DNA from: Micromonospora arborensis
Lineage (GTDB): Bacteria > Actinomycetota > Actinomycetes > Mycobacteriales > Micromonosporaceae
DNA: 53,612 bases
Direction: 5' to 3'
Assembly: GCF_003205615.1 (NCBI RefSeq)
Contig: NZ_PYBV01000061.1
Location: 1-53,612, forward strand
A model generated the notes under the pieces. The model had not been told where the DNA came from. It did not search any database and saw only the letters and a list, made by a program, of their open reading frames with translations. How positions within the stretch are numbered: position 1 is the stretch's first letter; every line of letters begins with the position of its first letter. The position numbers and the translations under genes were made by a program. Below, piece after piece: positions 33,387 to 41,666 of this stretch.

Positions 33387-34094
33387 ATGCGGGGACGATT
33401 CGGTGTGCTCAAACGGTGGTACGCGCGACGCCGGCCGATCGTTCGCCGCACGCTCGTCGCGCTGGTGATCGGCGCGGTGCTGCTGACCGGCGGCACGCTG
33501 GCCAGCGTGCGGTGGATCCGCGACGCCGCGGACGGCCACATCTACAGCGAGGCTGCCGTGCCGGACGCGCCGGTCGCCCTGGTGCTCGGGACCAAGGTGG
33601 ACACGGACGGCACCCCGTCGCCGTTCCTCGCCGCCCGACTGGAGATCGCCCGACGGCTGTTCGTGAGCGGAAAGGTGCGGGCGATCCTGGTGTCCGGTGA
33701 CAACATGAACGCGGACTACAACGAGCCCGCCGCGATGCAGGGCTGGCTGGTGGACCGGGGCGTCCCGGCGCGCAAGGTGGTGCTCGACCACGCCGGTTTC
33801 GACACGTACGACTCGTGCGCGCGGGCTGAGCGCATCTTCGGGGTGCGACGCGCGACGGTGGTGACCCAGTCCTTCCACCTCCCCCGCGCGGTGGCACTGT
33901 GCAGGCGTCTCGGCATCGATGCCACCGGGGTGGGTGACGAGACCGCGAGGCGCTACGCCCAGACGTGGCGGGTCAGCTCGTCCCGCGAGAACGGCGCCTG
34001 CCTGAAGGCTGCACTGGACCTGCTCTCCGGTCGGGACCCGGCGCACCTCGGTCGCCGGGAGACGGGCGTCGACGACGCCCTCCGCGCCGCCTGA
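33387..34094 (+). CDS. SanA/YdcF-like DUF218 membrane protein
   Basis: The protein has 235 residues. A basic start (RRRPIVRRTL) and one membrane segment (about 23-42) precede a DUF218 domain with PVALVLGTKVD, RLEIARRLFVSGKVRAILVSGD, Asn-rich NMNADYNEPAAM and VVTQSFHLPRA. Relatives include SanA (vancomycin exclusion in E. coli) and YdcF, and act in envelope integrity; the exact reaction is not known. It is the last plus gene before a convergent LacI gene, with 6 bases between stop codons. Confidence 0.85.
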   Translation: MRGRFGVLKRWYARRRPIVRRTLVALVIGAVLLTGGTLASVRWIRDAADGHIYSEAAVPDAPVALVLGTKVDTDGTPSPFLAARLEIARRLFVSGKVRAILVSGDNMNADYNEPAAMQGWLVDRGVPARKVVLDHAGFDTYDSCARAERIFGVRRATVVTQSFHLPRAVALCRRLGIDATGVGDETARRYAQTWRVSSSRENGACLKAALDLLSGRDPAHLGRRETGVDDALRAA

Positions 34095-34100
34095 CGACGG

Positions 34101-35132
34101 TCACGACGCCGACGGTCGCCGGGGTGGGGCGGCGCTGTCGCGCACGATGAGCTCGGTGGCGAGCTCAACCCGAGCGCTTTCGGTCTTCTCGCCGCCGGCG
34201 AGGCGCAACACGGTCCGCGCGGCCAGCATGCCCATCTCGGCCAGGGGTTGACGGACGGTGGTCAGCGGCGGGGAGCACCACCGGACCTCCGGCAGGTCGT
34301 CGAAGCCGACCACGCTGATGTCGTCGGGCACCCGTAGGCCGCGTTTGCGGACCGCCTCGTAGACGCCGAGCGCCATCTGGTCACTGGAGGCGAAGATGGC
34401 GGTGGGCGGGTCGGGCAGGGCCAACAGTTGCGTACCCGCGCTGAAACCGGCCTCGTGGTAGAAGTTGCCGGGGCGGATGAGGGCGTCGTCGATGGGAATG
34501 TCGGCAGCGCCGAGGGCAGCCCGGTAGCCGTCCATCCGGGCCCGGCTGCACATCAGGTGCGGTGGGCCGGCGATGAAGCCGATGCGGCGGTGGCCGAGGC
34601 TGATCAGGTACTGGTTGGCGCTCAGGCTGCCCGCCCAGTTGGTGGCGCCGATGGTGGGTGATTCCTGCGGGTCGACACCGGCCGGGTCGATGATGACCAC
34701 GGGCAGGTGGAGCCGGCGCAGCTCGGCCTGCAACGGTGGGTTCACCATCGAGGTCACGAAGATGACCCCCTCGGTGGAGCGGGTACGCATGTTGTCGAGC
34801 CACTGTTTGGCCGAGGAGATGCGCCAGTGGATGGCCGACACGACGGTGCCGACGCCGCTGGTCTGACCGACGTCCTCCACCCCGCGGATGATCTCCACGG
34901 CCCACGGGCTGTCCAGGTCGTTGAAGACCAGGTCGATGAGGGCCGCGTCGGTGCGCCGGGCCGGTGACCGTCGGCGGTAGCCGTGCCGGTTGAGCAGGGC
35001 CTCGACGCGTTCCCGGGTGTCGGGAGCGACGTCGGAGCGGCCGTTGATGACCCGGGAAACCGTGGGCACGGAGACACCGGCCAGCCGCGCGATCATGGCG
35101 ATGGTGACGTTTCGGCCGTTCTCGGCGCCCAC
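34101..35132 (-). CDS. LacI family transcriptional regulator
   Basis: The protein has 343 residues. The N-terminal HTH (about 9-28) reads VTIAMIARLAGVSVPTVSRV with hinge NGRSDVAPDTRERV. A periplasmic-binding-like sugar domain follows (IDLVFNDLDSPWAVEIIRGV, LSANQYLISLGHRRIGFIAG, SVVGFDDLPEVRW). It probably represses the divergent GH43 gene and responds to xylose or arabinose oligosaccharides. The start was set at GTG 35132, behind GAAGGGGGG; a longer frame reaches 35204. Confidence 0.9.
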   Translation of the reverse strand: MGAENGRNVTIAMIARLAGVSVPTVSRVINGRSDVAPDTRERVEALLNRHGYRRRSPARRTDAALIDLVFNDLDSPWAVEIIRGVEDVGQTSGVGTVVSAIHWRISSAKQWLDNMRTRSTEGVIFVTSMVNPPLQAELRRLHLPVVIIDPAGVDPQESPTIGATNWAGSLSANQYLISLGHRRIGFIAGPPHLMCSRARMDGYRAALGAADIPIDDALIRPGNFYHEAGFSAGTQLLALPDPPTAIFASSDQMALGVYEAVRKRGLRVPDDISVVGFDDLPEVRWCSPPLTTVRQPLAEMGMLAARTVLRLAGGEKTESARVELATELIVRDSAAPPRRPSAS

Positions 35133-35252
35133 GGTCCCCCCTTCGTCTCGCTGGAAGCTTCCGGTCTGCTCGCGGCGGTGCGGTGTCATCCCGTCGGGGC
35201 TCACGGGGATGCGCGGACGCCGGTAACGCTGGCAGGGTGCGAACGTGGATCT

Positions 35253-35263
35253 CCGGAACTTTC
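35253..35263 (+). promoter_or_regulatory. Candidate operator copy 1 (LacI/GH43 spacer)
   Basis: CCGGAACTTTC occurs 121 bases upstream of the regulator's start and resembles the second copy at 35397-35407 (CCGGAAGTTCC). Sites of the CGAAACTTTCG kind are common for xylan-responsive LacI proteins in actinobacteria. Confidence 0.45.
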
Positions 35264-35396
35264 ACTACAACGCCGGTAATACCGATCGATGGCCGGCACG
35301 CTACGAGCTGCTGCCGCAACGGTCAAGACCTCTGTCCTATTGCGATAAGACCGGCTAGCGTAGGCAGCACTTCCAGTGATCCTGGACCGCAATTTT

Positions 35397-35408
35397 CCGG
35401 AAGTTCCG
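35397..35408 (+). promoter_or_regulatory. Candidate operator copy 2 (GH43 promoter)
   Basis: CGGAAGTTCCG (35398-35408) is a perfect 5-1-5 palindrome 23 bases before the GH43 start, inside the likely leader or promoter. Confidence 0.45.
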
Positions 35409-35430
35409 AACGCCGCACGGAGGAGACCTC

Positions 35431-37056
35431 GTGTCGACCGACATCGCTAACGTGGCGACCGCTGCCCGGTCGATCCGCAATCCCGTCCTCGCCGGGTTCC
35501 ACCCGGATCCGTCGATCCTGCGCGTCGGCGACGACTACTACCTGGCCACCTCGACCTTCGAGTGGTACCCGGGGGTGCGCGTGCACCATTCGCGAGATCT
35601 CGTGAACTGGCGCACCCTGGGCGGGATCATCACCGACCGCCGCCTGCTCGACCTGCGCGGCTGCGGCGACTCCAACGGGGTGTGGGCACCCGACCTGACC
35701 TACCACGACGGCCAGTTCCACCTCGTCTACAGCGACGTGGCCAGCTTCGCCAGCGGTTACTGGGACCCACAGAACTTCCTGGTCACCGCCGACGACATCG
35801 CCGGCCCCTGGTCGGACCCGGTGAAACTGCACGGGCGCGGTTTCGATGCCGCGCTGTTCCACGACGACGACGGCACGAGTTGGCTGCTGAGCATGAGCGC
35901 GGACTGGCGACCCGGCCGGGACCGCTTCGGCGGTATCGAGATCCAGCAGTACGACCGGGCCGCGCGCCGCCTGGTCGGCCGGCCCCGCATCCTGTTCACC
36001 GGCACACCGGTCGGGGTCACCGAGGGCCCGCACCTGTACCGCCACGACGGCTGGTACTGGCTGATCACCGCCGAGGGCGGCACCAGTTGGGAGCACCAGG
36101 TCACCATGGCGCGGTCCCGGGAGCTCTTCGGGCCGTACGAGGTGGACCCGGACGGGCCGCTGCTCACCTCCGTCGGCCGGCCCGACCTGCGCCTGCAGAA
36201 GGCCGGTCACGGCAGCCTGGTTCGTACCCAGGACGGCGAGTGGTACCTGGCCCACCTGGTGGGCCGCCCCTACTCGCCGCTGGGCAGTTGCGTGCTGGGC
36301 CGGGAGACCGCGATCCAGCGGGTCGAGTGGCCGTCGGGTGGTTGGCCCCTGATCGCCGGAGGGGTGCCGGCAGACGAGGTCATCGCACCCGACCTGCCCG
36401 CGCACCCGTGGCCGGCGGAGCCCGCCACCGACGACTTCGACGACGCCGAGCTGGGTCTGTGCTGGTCGACGCTGCGCCGGCCGGCCACCCCGGACTGGAT
36501 CGACCTGCGGTCCCGCCCGTCGCACCTGCGCGTCCACGGCGGGCAGTCACCCGTCGGTCGACAGGCCCCCAGCCTGGTCGCGCGACGCGTCGAAGCAACG
36601 CACTGCTCGCTGGAGACCGTGGTGGAGTTCGACCCGGCCGACCACCGTCAGCTCGCCGGGATCACCGCCTACTACAACACCCTGAACTGGCACCACCTCT
36701 ACCTGACCCGCGCCGACGACGGGCGGACGGTGCTGGAGCTGCTCAGCTCCGACAACGGACGGCGTACCCCGTACCCCGAGCTGACCGTGGACGCCAGCGG
36801 TGTCACGCGGGTTGGTCTGCGGGCCGAGTTCGACGGGCCGGTGGTGCGCTTCGAGTACGACCTCGGCGCCGGTTGGCAGCGGCTGGCGGTCGACCTGGAC
36901 GCGACCATCCTGTCCGACGAACACGCCGCGCTGATCATCGACGGCGAACCGGCGGCCTGGGGCTTCACCGGGGCGTTCGTCGGCCTGTGGGTGCAGGATC
37001 TCGGCGGCGACGGCGTGTACGCCGACTTCGACCGCGCCACCTACCGGGAGCACTGA
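35431..37056 (+). CDS. GH43 family beta-xylosidase / alpha-L-arabinofuranosidase
   Basis: The protein has 541 residues, typical of GH43 two-domain enzymes. The five-bladed propeller contains FHPDPSILRVGDDYYLATST (catalytic base Asp), WAPDLTYHDGQF and the acid glutamate in TEGPHLY. The C-terminal GH43_C2/DUF1349-like sandwich (about 330-541) completes the active site in such enzymes. No signal peptide is seen, so it should act on imported oligosaccharides in the cytoplasm. The GTG at 35431 follows GGAGG. It is divergent from its likely LacI regulator. Confidence 0.9.
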   Translation: MSTDIANVATAARSIRNPVLAGFHPDPSILRVGDDYYLATSTFEWYPGVRVHHSRDLVNWRTLGGIITDRRLLDLRGCGDSNGVWAPDLTYHDGQFHLVYSDVASFASGYWDPQNFLVTADDIAGPWSDPVKLHGRGFDAALFHDDDGTSWLLSMSADWRPGRDRFGGIEIQQYDRAARRLVGRPRILFTGTPVGVTEGPHLYRHDGWYWLITAEGGTSWEHQVTMARSRELFGPYEVDPDGPLLTSVGRPDLRLQKAGHGSLVRTQDGEWYLAHLVGRPYSPLGSCVLGRETAIQRVEWPSGGWPLIAGGVPADEVIAPDLPAHPWPAEPATDDFDDAELGLCWSTLRRPATPDWIDLRSRPSHLRVHGGQSPVGRQAPSLVARRVEATHCSLETVVEFDPADHRQLAGITAYYNTLNWHHLYLTRADDGRTVLELLSSDNGRRTPYPELTVDASGVTRVGLRAEFDGPVVRFEYDLGAGWQRLAVDLDATILSDEHAALIIDGEPAAWGFTGAFVGLWVQDLGGDGVYADFDRATYREH

Positions 37057-37059
37057 CCG

Positions 37060-37092
37060 CGCGGACGGCACCCGGCCCGGGTGCCGTCCGCG
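37060..37092. terminator. Bidirectional terminator between GH43 and lipoprotein genes
   Basis: A near-continuous 16-bp inverted repeat (37060-37075 with 37077-37092) lies between two convergent genes. Confidence 0.8.
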
Positions 37093-37103
37093 TTCCCACC
37101 GTG

Positions 37104-37757
37104 CTACTTCACCTGGGCGGCGACGGCGCGCAACTGGCCGAGGGTGGTGCGGAAACCGTGGCCGGACGCGGCCGGGTCCTCGGCGAGCAGGCCACTGACG
37201 GCCATCGCCTGCGAACGGCTCGCCGCAACCGCGTCGTCGCCGGATCCGGTCACGTCGAACACGCCGAAGTCGCCACTGAGCGTCCGGAACGCCGAGGCCG
37301 CCGGGTCCTGGGCGAGGTAGAGCACCACGACCTGCCCCGTCTCGAGCTTGGACATGTGCGCCATGTCCGCCACACCCCCGTCGAGGCTGGCGAGCGTGAT
37401 CCGCTCCCCGGCCCGCACGGACGATCCGGTCGCCGCGCGCAGCACCTCGTCGACCCGGAACCCGGCCGCCTCGACCTCTCCGCGTACGACCAGGTCCGCG
37501 GTTTCGCTGAGCTGCCGCACGGTGCCGTACCCACGCAGCTTGCCCGTGACCGGCGGGGGCGCGGCGGCGGTCGGCGCGGCGTCGGTGGGCGTGGCGTCGG
37601 TGGGCGTGGCGTCGGTGGGCGTGGCGGCGCTGCTCGTGGCGGGTGCGGCGACCGGGTCGGCGGCCTCGGTGCTGCCGCAGGCGGACAACGCCGCCACGGC
37701 GAGCACGGCGGCGGCCGTGGCCCACAGAGGCCGGGTACGGCGGAGGTCGACTGCCAT
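37104..37757 (-). CDS. Lipoprotein paralogous to the adjacent sigma-linked membrane protein
   Basis: The protein has 217 residues. A lipobox (ALSAC) at about 23-27 is followed by a low-complexity TPTDA linker and a domain of about 140 residues starting GKLRGYGTVRQLSETADLVVRGEV. The same domain occurs in the upstream gene (GKIRGYGTVRQLTDTADLVVRGEV), and both continue with VLYLA and GDFG-FD blocks. I do not recognise a named family or function. The ATG at 37757 follows AAGGAG. It lies 111 bases downstream of its paralog on the same strand, so it may share control by the sigma factor. Confidence 0.7.
   Translation of the reverse strand: MAVDLRRTRPLWATAAAVLAVAALSACGSTEAADPVAAPATSSAATPTDATPTDATPTDAAPTAAAPPPVTGKLRGYGTVRQLSETADLVVRGEVEAAGFRVDEVLRAATGSSVRAGERITLASLDGGVADMAHMSKLETGQVVVLYLAQDPAASAFRTLSGDFGVFDVTGSGDDAVAASRSQAMAVSGLLAEDPAASGHGFRTTLGQLRAVAAQVK
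37581..37625. repeat. Three exact copies of a 15-bp unit
   Basis: GTCGGTGGGCGTGGC occurs three times head to tail at 37581-37595, 37596-37610 and 37611-37625. It encodes the TPTDA repeats of the lipoprotein linker on the minus strand and should be prone to length change. Confidence 0.85.
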
Positions 37758-37868
37758 GGAACGCTCCTTGCGTCTCGGTGCCGCCCGGGTCGTCGCGCCC
37801 GGACCGTGGCACTGCTTACGCCATCTATCTGTGCGGTCCGGGCACCGAGTTCCATCTTTTTTTCGGGC

Positions 37869-38597
37869 TCAGCCCCGCTCTCGCGCGAGTTGGCGAAGCT
37901 CCGCCAGCGTGGTCACGAACGCCCGACCCGCCGACGTGGGGTCCTCGGTGCGCAGCCCGGTCACCGAACTGCTCGGCGACCGGCTGGTGACCCGGTCCCC
38001 GGCGATGTCGAAGATCCCGAAGTCACCGCCGAGCGGGGCGTAGCCGTGCGCCCCCGGGTCGTTGAGCGCCAGGTAGAGGACGGTCGGCTGGCCGGGCATC
38101 CCGGCCGACCCCGCCACCAGGGTGATGTCGGTGGACGTCGGGGCGTCCGGCGCGCGGTAGAGCACCTCGGCCACCCGGTAGACGGCCCGCCCATCGGCCA
38201 CCGACACCACCTCGCCGCGGACCACCAGGTCGGCCGTGTCGGTGAGTTGGCGCACCGTGCCGTACCCGCGGATCTTGCCGACCGCGCCGGGCGGCGCGGA
38301 CCGCACGGACGGGCCGCTCGCGGCGGGGCTGCTCGCGGCGGCCGACGGGAGCGCGGCCGACGGTTCGTCGCCGGACGTGGTGGCGAGCCCGGCACCGACC
38401 CCCGCCACGACCAGGACCAGCGCCGCCACCGCGAGCGCCGGACGCCGGGAGGCACGGGCCGGTTCCCGGGTACGCGTCTCCTGCGCGATCGCCGCCAGCA
38501 GGCGGCTCCGGTGCAGCTCGTGCCGGCCCGCCGGCAGGTCGTGGTCACCGGGATGTGGGGCGAGGTCCGCCCACTCGGCCGGGTCCGGCGTGCTCAC
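37869..38597 (-). CDS. Single-pass membrane protein coupled to ECF sigma gene (possible anti-sigma factor)
   Basis: The protein has 242 residues. A cytoplasmic N-terminus of about 50 residues (including HELHRSRLLAAIAQE) precedes one membrane segment (about 58-78), an Ala/Ser-rich linker and an extracytoplasmic domain shared with the lipoprotein gene. The GTG start at 38597 overlaps the sigma stop (GTGA), giving translational coupling. This layout suggests an anti-sigma factor, but the zinc-binding HxxxCxxC motif of ZAS anti-sigma proteins is absent. The role is inferred from position only. Confidence 0.65.
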   Translation of the reverse strand: MSTPDPAEWADLAPHPGDHDLPAGRHELHRSRLLAAIAQETRTREPARASRRPALAVAALVLVVAGVGAGLATTSGDEPSAALPSAAASSPAASGPSVRSAPPGAVGKIRGYGTVRQLTDTADLVVRGEVVSVADGRAVYRVAEVLYRAPDAPTSTDITLVAGSAGMPGQPTVLYLALNDPGAHGYAPLGGDFGIFDIAGDRVTSRSPSSSVTGLRTEDPTSAGRAFVTTLAELRQLARERG

Positions 38598-39199
38598 TGG
38601 CGGCCCTCCCGCACGAGCGAGGGGTCCACGACCCGCGGGCGAGGGGCGCGCGGCGGGGCGTCGACGAGGGTACGAAGCCGGGCGCGGGCTCGCGACAGCC
38701 GGGACCGGACGGTGCCGACCGGCACACCCAGCGCCTGGGCGGCCGACTCGTAGTCGAGGCCCTCCCACAGGCACAACGTCAGCACCTCACGCTCGGGCCG
38801 GCGCAGCCGGGTCAACGCGTCGATCGCGGCGGCGATGCGTCGGCTGTCGTCGAGTCGCCCGGCGACCTCGTCGGCGTGATCGGGCAGCGTGACGTCGGCG
38901 GCGAGCAGCGCGGCGGCCACCCTGCGGTACCGGCGGTTGCTGCGGATGTGGTTGCGGGCCTCGTTGGTGGCGATGCCGAGCAGCCAGGGCCGCAGCGACC
39001 CGCCCTCCTCGCCGACTCGCTCCCGCGAGCGCCAGGCCTGCAGGTAGGTGGCGGCCATGACGTCCTCCGCCGTTGCCCAGTCGGCGGTGAGCCGGAACGC
39101 GTGGTTGTACACCGAGCGCGCGTACGTGTCGAAGAGCTCGGCGAACGCGCCGGGATCACCGGCTCGCACCCGCGCACGCAGACTCGACTCCATGACCAT
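38594..39199 (-). CDS. ECF family RNA polymerase sigma factor
   Basis: The protein has 201 residues. Region 2 reads FAELFDTYARSVYNHAFRLT with WATAEDVMAATYLQAWRS. Region 4 reads LRRPEREVLTLCLWEGLDYE and ALGVPVGTVRSRLSRARARL. Short ECF factors of this type direct envelope or stress regulons. ATG 39199 and ATG 39193 are both possible; neither has a strong ribosome binding site. A longer frame to 39463 overlaps the divergent chitosanase and is not needed. It is the first gene of a three-gene minus-strand cluster. Confidence 0.88.
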   Translation of the reverse strand: MVMESSLRARVRAGDPGAFAELFDTYARSVYNHAFRLTADWATAEDVMAATYLQAWRSRERVGEEGGSLRPWLLGIATNEARNHIRSNRRYRRVAAALLAADVTLPDHADEVAGRLDDSRRIAAAIDALTRLRRPEREVLTLCLWEGLDYESAAQALGVPVGTVRSRLSRARARLRTLVDAPPRAPRPRVVDPSLVREGRQ

Positions 39200-39331
39200 T
39201 CTCTGTCCGTCGGGCGGCGCTGGTTCCGCTGGACCGGCCCGCTGATTCGTTGCCGCCCGACGATAGCCACCCATCCGCACGCCCCGCCAACGACGAGGTG
39301 AACAGGCTTCGTCACGCCCTGCGGTCACCGA

Positions 39332-39360
39332 TTGACGGCACATCGACGTACTGGTATCTG
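39332..39360 (+). promoter_or_regulatory. Likely vegetative promoter of the chitosanase gene
   Basis: TTGACG (39332-39337) and TATCTG (39355-39360) are 17 bases apart. An AT-rich imperfect inverted repeat (ACTG..TAT / ATACAGT, 39350-39370) overlaps the -10 region and could be an operator. Confidence 0.5.
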
Positions 39361-39461
39361 TTAATACAGTTTCCTGATGCTCGCGGTGCCCGCCGGGGCT
39401 GAACCGCCGCGCCGGGCCACCGACCGGCCGGCGGCATGCCGCCCCTTCCCCGAGGAACACC

Positions 39462-40670
39462 ATGGTTCACAAGAGAACAGCCGCCTACGTGGTGGGCACC
39501 CTGCTGATCGGCGTCGCCGCCGTCGGCTACGGCCTGCCGTCGGCGAGCGCCGCGACAGCCGGTCCGATCACCGGCCTCGGCGGCAAGTGCATCGACGTCG
39601 CCGGCGCCAACCCGGCCAACGGCACGCCGGTCCAGCTCTACGACTGCAACGGCAGCGCGGCCCAGACGTGGACGGTCGGCAACACCGACACCTCGATCCG
39701 CGCGCTTGGCAAGTGCCTCGACGTCACCGCGGCCTCGACAGTCAACGGGGCCAAGGTGCAGCTGTACGACTGCAACAACACCGCCGCGCAGAAGTGGACC
39801 GCCAGCAACGGCGCGCTCGTCAACACCGGGTCCGGCAAGTGCCTCGACGTCACCGACCGGAGCACCGCCAACGGCGCCCGGCTGCAGATCTGGACCTGCG
39901 GCGGCACCACCAACCAGCGGTGGACCCTGCCCGGCGGTGGCACCACCACCCCCACGCCCACCACCCCGACCGGGACCAACCTCGACGATCCGGCGAAGAA
40001 GGACGTCGCCATGCAGCTCGTCTCGGCCGCGGAGAACTCGTCGCTCGACTGGCGCGCGCAGTTCTCCTACATCGAGGACATCGGCGACGGTCGGGGGTAC
40101 ACCGCCGGCATCATCGGCTTCTGCTCCGGCACCGGGGACATGCTCGAACTGGTCGAGGCGTACACGAGGACCAAGCCGGGCAACGTGCTGGCCGCGTACC
40201 TGCCGGCGCTGCGCGCCGTCAACGGCACCCCCTCGCACGCGGGCCTCGACCCGAACTTCCCCCGCGACTGGCGGACCGCCGCCAACGACTCCGTGTTCCG
40301 GGCCGCCCAGGAGGCCGAGCGGGACCGGGTCTACTTCAACCCATCGGTACGCGACGGCAAGAACGACCAGGTCCGGGCGCTCGGGCAGTTCGCCTACTAC
40401 GACGCGGCGGTCATGCACGGGTACGAGGGCATGCGCCAGATCCGCAACCGCGCCCTGAATCGGGCCAAGCCCCCGGCGCAGGGTGGCGACGAGCGGACCT
40501 GGCTCAACGCCTTCCTCGACGAGCGGGTCATCGAGATGAAGAAGGAGGAGGCCCACTCGGACACCTCCCGCGTCGACACGGCCCAGCGGGTCTTCCTCAA
40601 CAACGGCAACTTCAACCTGAACACTCCGCTCGCGTTCGCCGTCTACGGCGAACAGTTCCGTATCAGCTAG
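39462..40670 (+). CDS. Secreted GH46 chitosanase with N-terminal CBM13
   Basis: The protein has 402 residues. A signal peptide (about 1-31, ending SASAAT) is followed by a ricin-type CBM13 with three GKCLDV/QLYDCN subdomains (about 34-165), a Thr/Pro linker and a GH46 domain. The catalytic pair Glu191 (SAAENSSLDW) and Asp209 (EDIGDGRGYTAG) is spaced 18 residues apart, as in Streptomyces chitosanases. It endo-hydrolyses chitosan. The ATG at 39462 follows GAGGAA. It is monocistronic, with a terminator after it. Confidence 0.92.
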   Translation: MVHKRTAAYVVGTLLIGVAAVGYGLPSASAATAGPITGLGGKCIDVAGANPANGTPVQLYDCNGSAAQTWTVGNTDTSIRALGKCLDVTAASTVNGAKVQLYDCNNTAAQKWTASNGALVNTGSGKCLDVTDRSTANGARLQIWTCGGTTNQRWTLPGGGTTTPTPTTPTGTNLDDPAKKDVAMQLVSAAENSSLDWRAQFSYIEDIGDGRGYTAGIIGFCSGTGDMLELVEAYTRTKPGNVLAAYLPALRAVNGTPSHAGLDPNFPRDWRTAANDSVFRAAQEAERDRVYFNPSVRDGKNDQVRALGQFAYYDAAVMHGYEGMRQIRNRALNRAKPPAQGGDERTWLNAFLDERVIEMKKEEAHSDTSRVDTAQRVFLNNGNFNLNTPLAFAVYGEQFRIS

Positions 40671-40687
40671 TCCGAAGCCCGCACACG

Positions 40688-40716
40688 CTCAGGGCGCCGC
40701 CTCGCGGCGCCCTGAG
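40688..40716 (+). terminator. Terminator after the chitosanase gene
   Basis: A perfect 13-bp stem (40688-40700 with 40704-40716) closes a CTC loop, 18 bases after the stop. Confidence 0.85.
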
Positions 40717-40738
40717 CCGTGCTCGGGACCGGGAGCAG

Positions 40739-40830
40739 CCCTGCCCTGCCCTGCCTTTGTCTTGCCCTGCCCCTGCCCCTGCCCCTGCCTTTGCCTTTGT
40801 CTTGCCTTGCCTTGCCTTTGCCTTGCCTTG
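40739..40830. repeat. CCCTG/CCTTG tandem tract
   Basis: A pyrimidine-rich run of CCCTG, CCCCTG, CCTTTG and CCTTG units spans about 90 bases. It ends inside the MerR promoter, providing its TTGCCT -35 box and the left half of the operator dyad. Confidence 0.75.
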
Positions 40831-40853
40831 ACGCTGACGACAAGGTTTAGCCT
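40823..40853 (+). promoter_or_regulatory. MerR-type promoter with 19-bp spacer
   Basis: TTGCCT (40823-40828) and TAGCCT (40848-40853) are separated by 19 bases. The spacer region holds the dyad CCTTG (40826-40830) and CAAGG (40841-40845). A long spacer with a central dyad is the signature of MerR-activated promoters, so the merR-thioredoxin pair is probably autoregulated. Confidence 0.6.
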
Positions 40854-40882
40854 GGTCGCGACAGGCTGGTCGAGGAGGTCTG

Positions 40883-41275
40883 ATGCTGATCGGCGAGCTG
40901 GCGGAACGGGCCGGCACGAGCACCCGGACGCTGCGCTACTACGAAGCCCACGGGTTGGTACACCCGCAGCGCTCGGCGAACGGCTACCGCGTCTACGACG
41001 AGGCGGAGCTGCGGGTCGTCCAGGAGATCCGGGCGCTGCTCGACGTCGGCTTCGGCCTCGACGACGTCCGTCCGTTCGTCGCCTGTCTGCGGGCGGGCAA
41101 CGCCTCCGGTGGCGTCTGTCCGGATTCCGTGCTGGTGCTGCGACGCAAGCTCGCCGAGGTCGACGACTACCTCGATCGGCTCGGAGCGGTCCGTCAGCAG
41201 CTGCACACCCAGCTCACCCACGCCATCGCGCACCGGGAGGAAACATGCCCCAGGAAACGAGCGTCAGCTCCCTGA
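40883..41275 (+). CDS. MerR family transcriptional regulator
   Basis: The protein has 130 residues. The winged HTH reads IGELAERAGTSTRTLRYYEAHGLVHPQRSANGYRVYDE, followed by the dimerisation helix (VLVLRRKLAEVDDYLDRLG). Cysteines in FVACLRAGNASGGVCPDS and ETCPRK could sense metal or redox state, but no specific metal-binding signature is clear. The ATG at 40883 follows GAGGAGG. Its last 31 bases overlap the thioredoxin gene, so a thiol-related signal is likely. Confidence 0.87.
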   Translation: MLIGELAERAGTSTRTLRYYEAHGLVHPQRSANGYRVYDEAELRVVQEIRALLDVGFGLDDVRPFVACLRAGNASGGVCPDSVLVLRRKLAEVDDYLDRLGAVRQQLHTQLTHAIAHREETCPRKRASAP

Positions 41276-41592
41276 TCACCGTCACCGACGACACGTTCGC
41301 CGAGCTGGTGCTGGCCAGCGGCCGGCCCGTCGTGGTCGATTTCTGGGCGGAGTGGTGCCCGCCGTGCAAGATGATCGAGAAGAGCCTCGTCGAGCTGGCA
41401 CAGGAGTTCGGCGACCGGATGGTCATCGCCAAGCTCAACTCCGACGACAACCCGCAGACCACGCGGCGCTACGGAGTCATGCCCCTGCCGACGCTGCTGG
41501 TGTTCCGTGGGGGCCAGGTCGTCGGCTCGGTCGTCGGGTCCAGGCCCAAACTCCACCTGCGGCAGAGCCTGACCATGCACGCCGGCCTCTGA
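41245..41592 (+). CDS. Thioredoxin with CPPC active site
   Basis: The protein has 115 residues. The fold is complete: PVVVDFWAEWCPPCKM (Cys38, Cys41), then KLNSDDNPQTTRRYGVMPLPTLLVFRGG with the cis-proline. The active site is CPPC rather than the usual CGPC, which usually shifts redox potential. The ATG at 41245 follows GGGAGG and overlaps the merR end by 31 bases in another frame. It reduces protein disulfides; coupling to MerR suggests stress induction. Confidence 0.9.
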   Translation: MPQETSVSSLITVTDDTFAELVLASGRPVVVDFWAEWCPPCKMIEKSLVELAQEFGDRMVIAKLNSDDNPQTTRRYGVMPLPTLLVFRGGQVVGSVVGSRPKLHLRQSLTMHAGL

Positions 41593-41666
41593 CCGTTGCC
41601 GGGGCGTCCTGCCGATCTTGGTGGCCGTGACCCGGGTAGGGTGCTCGCCATGATCGAGGCCGTCGC

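Noticed and set aside
35562..38753. A 1063-codon plus-strand frame
   Set aside because: It overlaps the GH43 gene in another frame and then runs antisense to the lipoprotein and membrane protein genes; composition is that of a GC-rich shadow.
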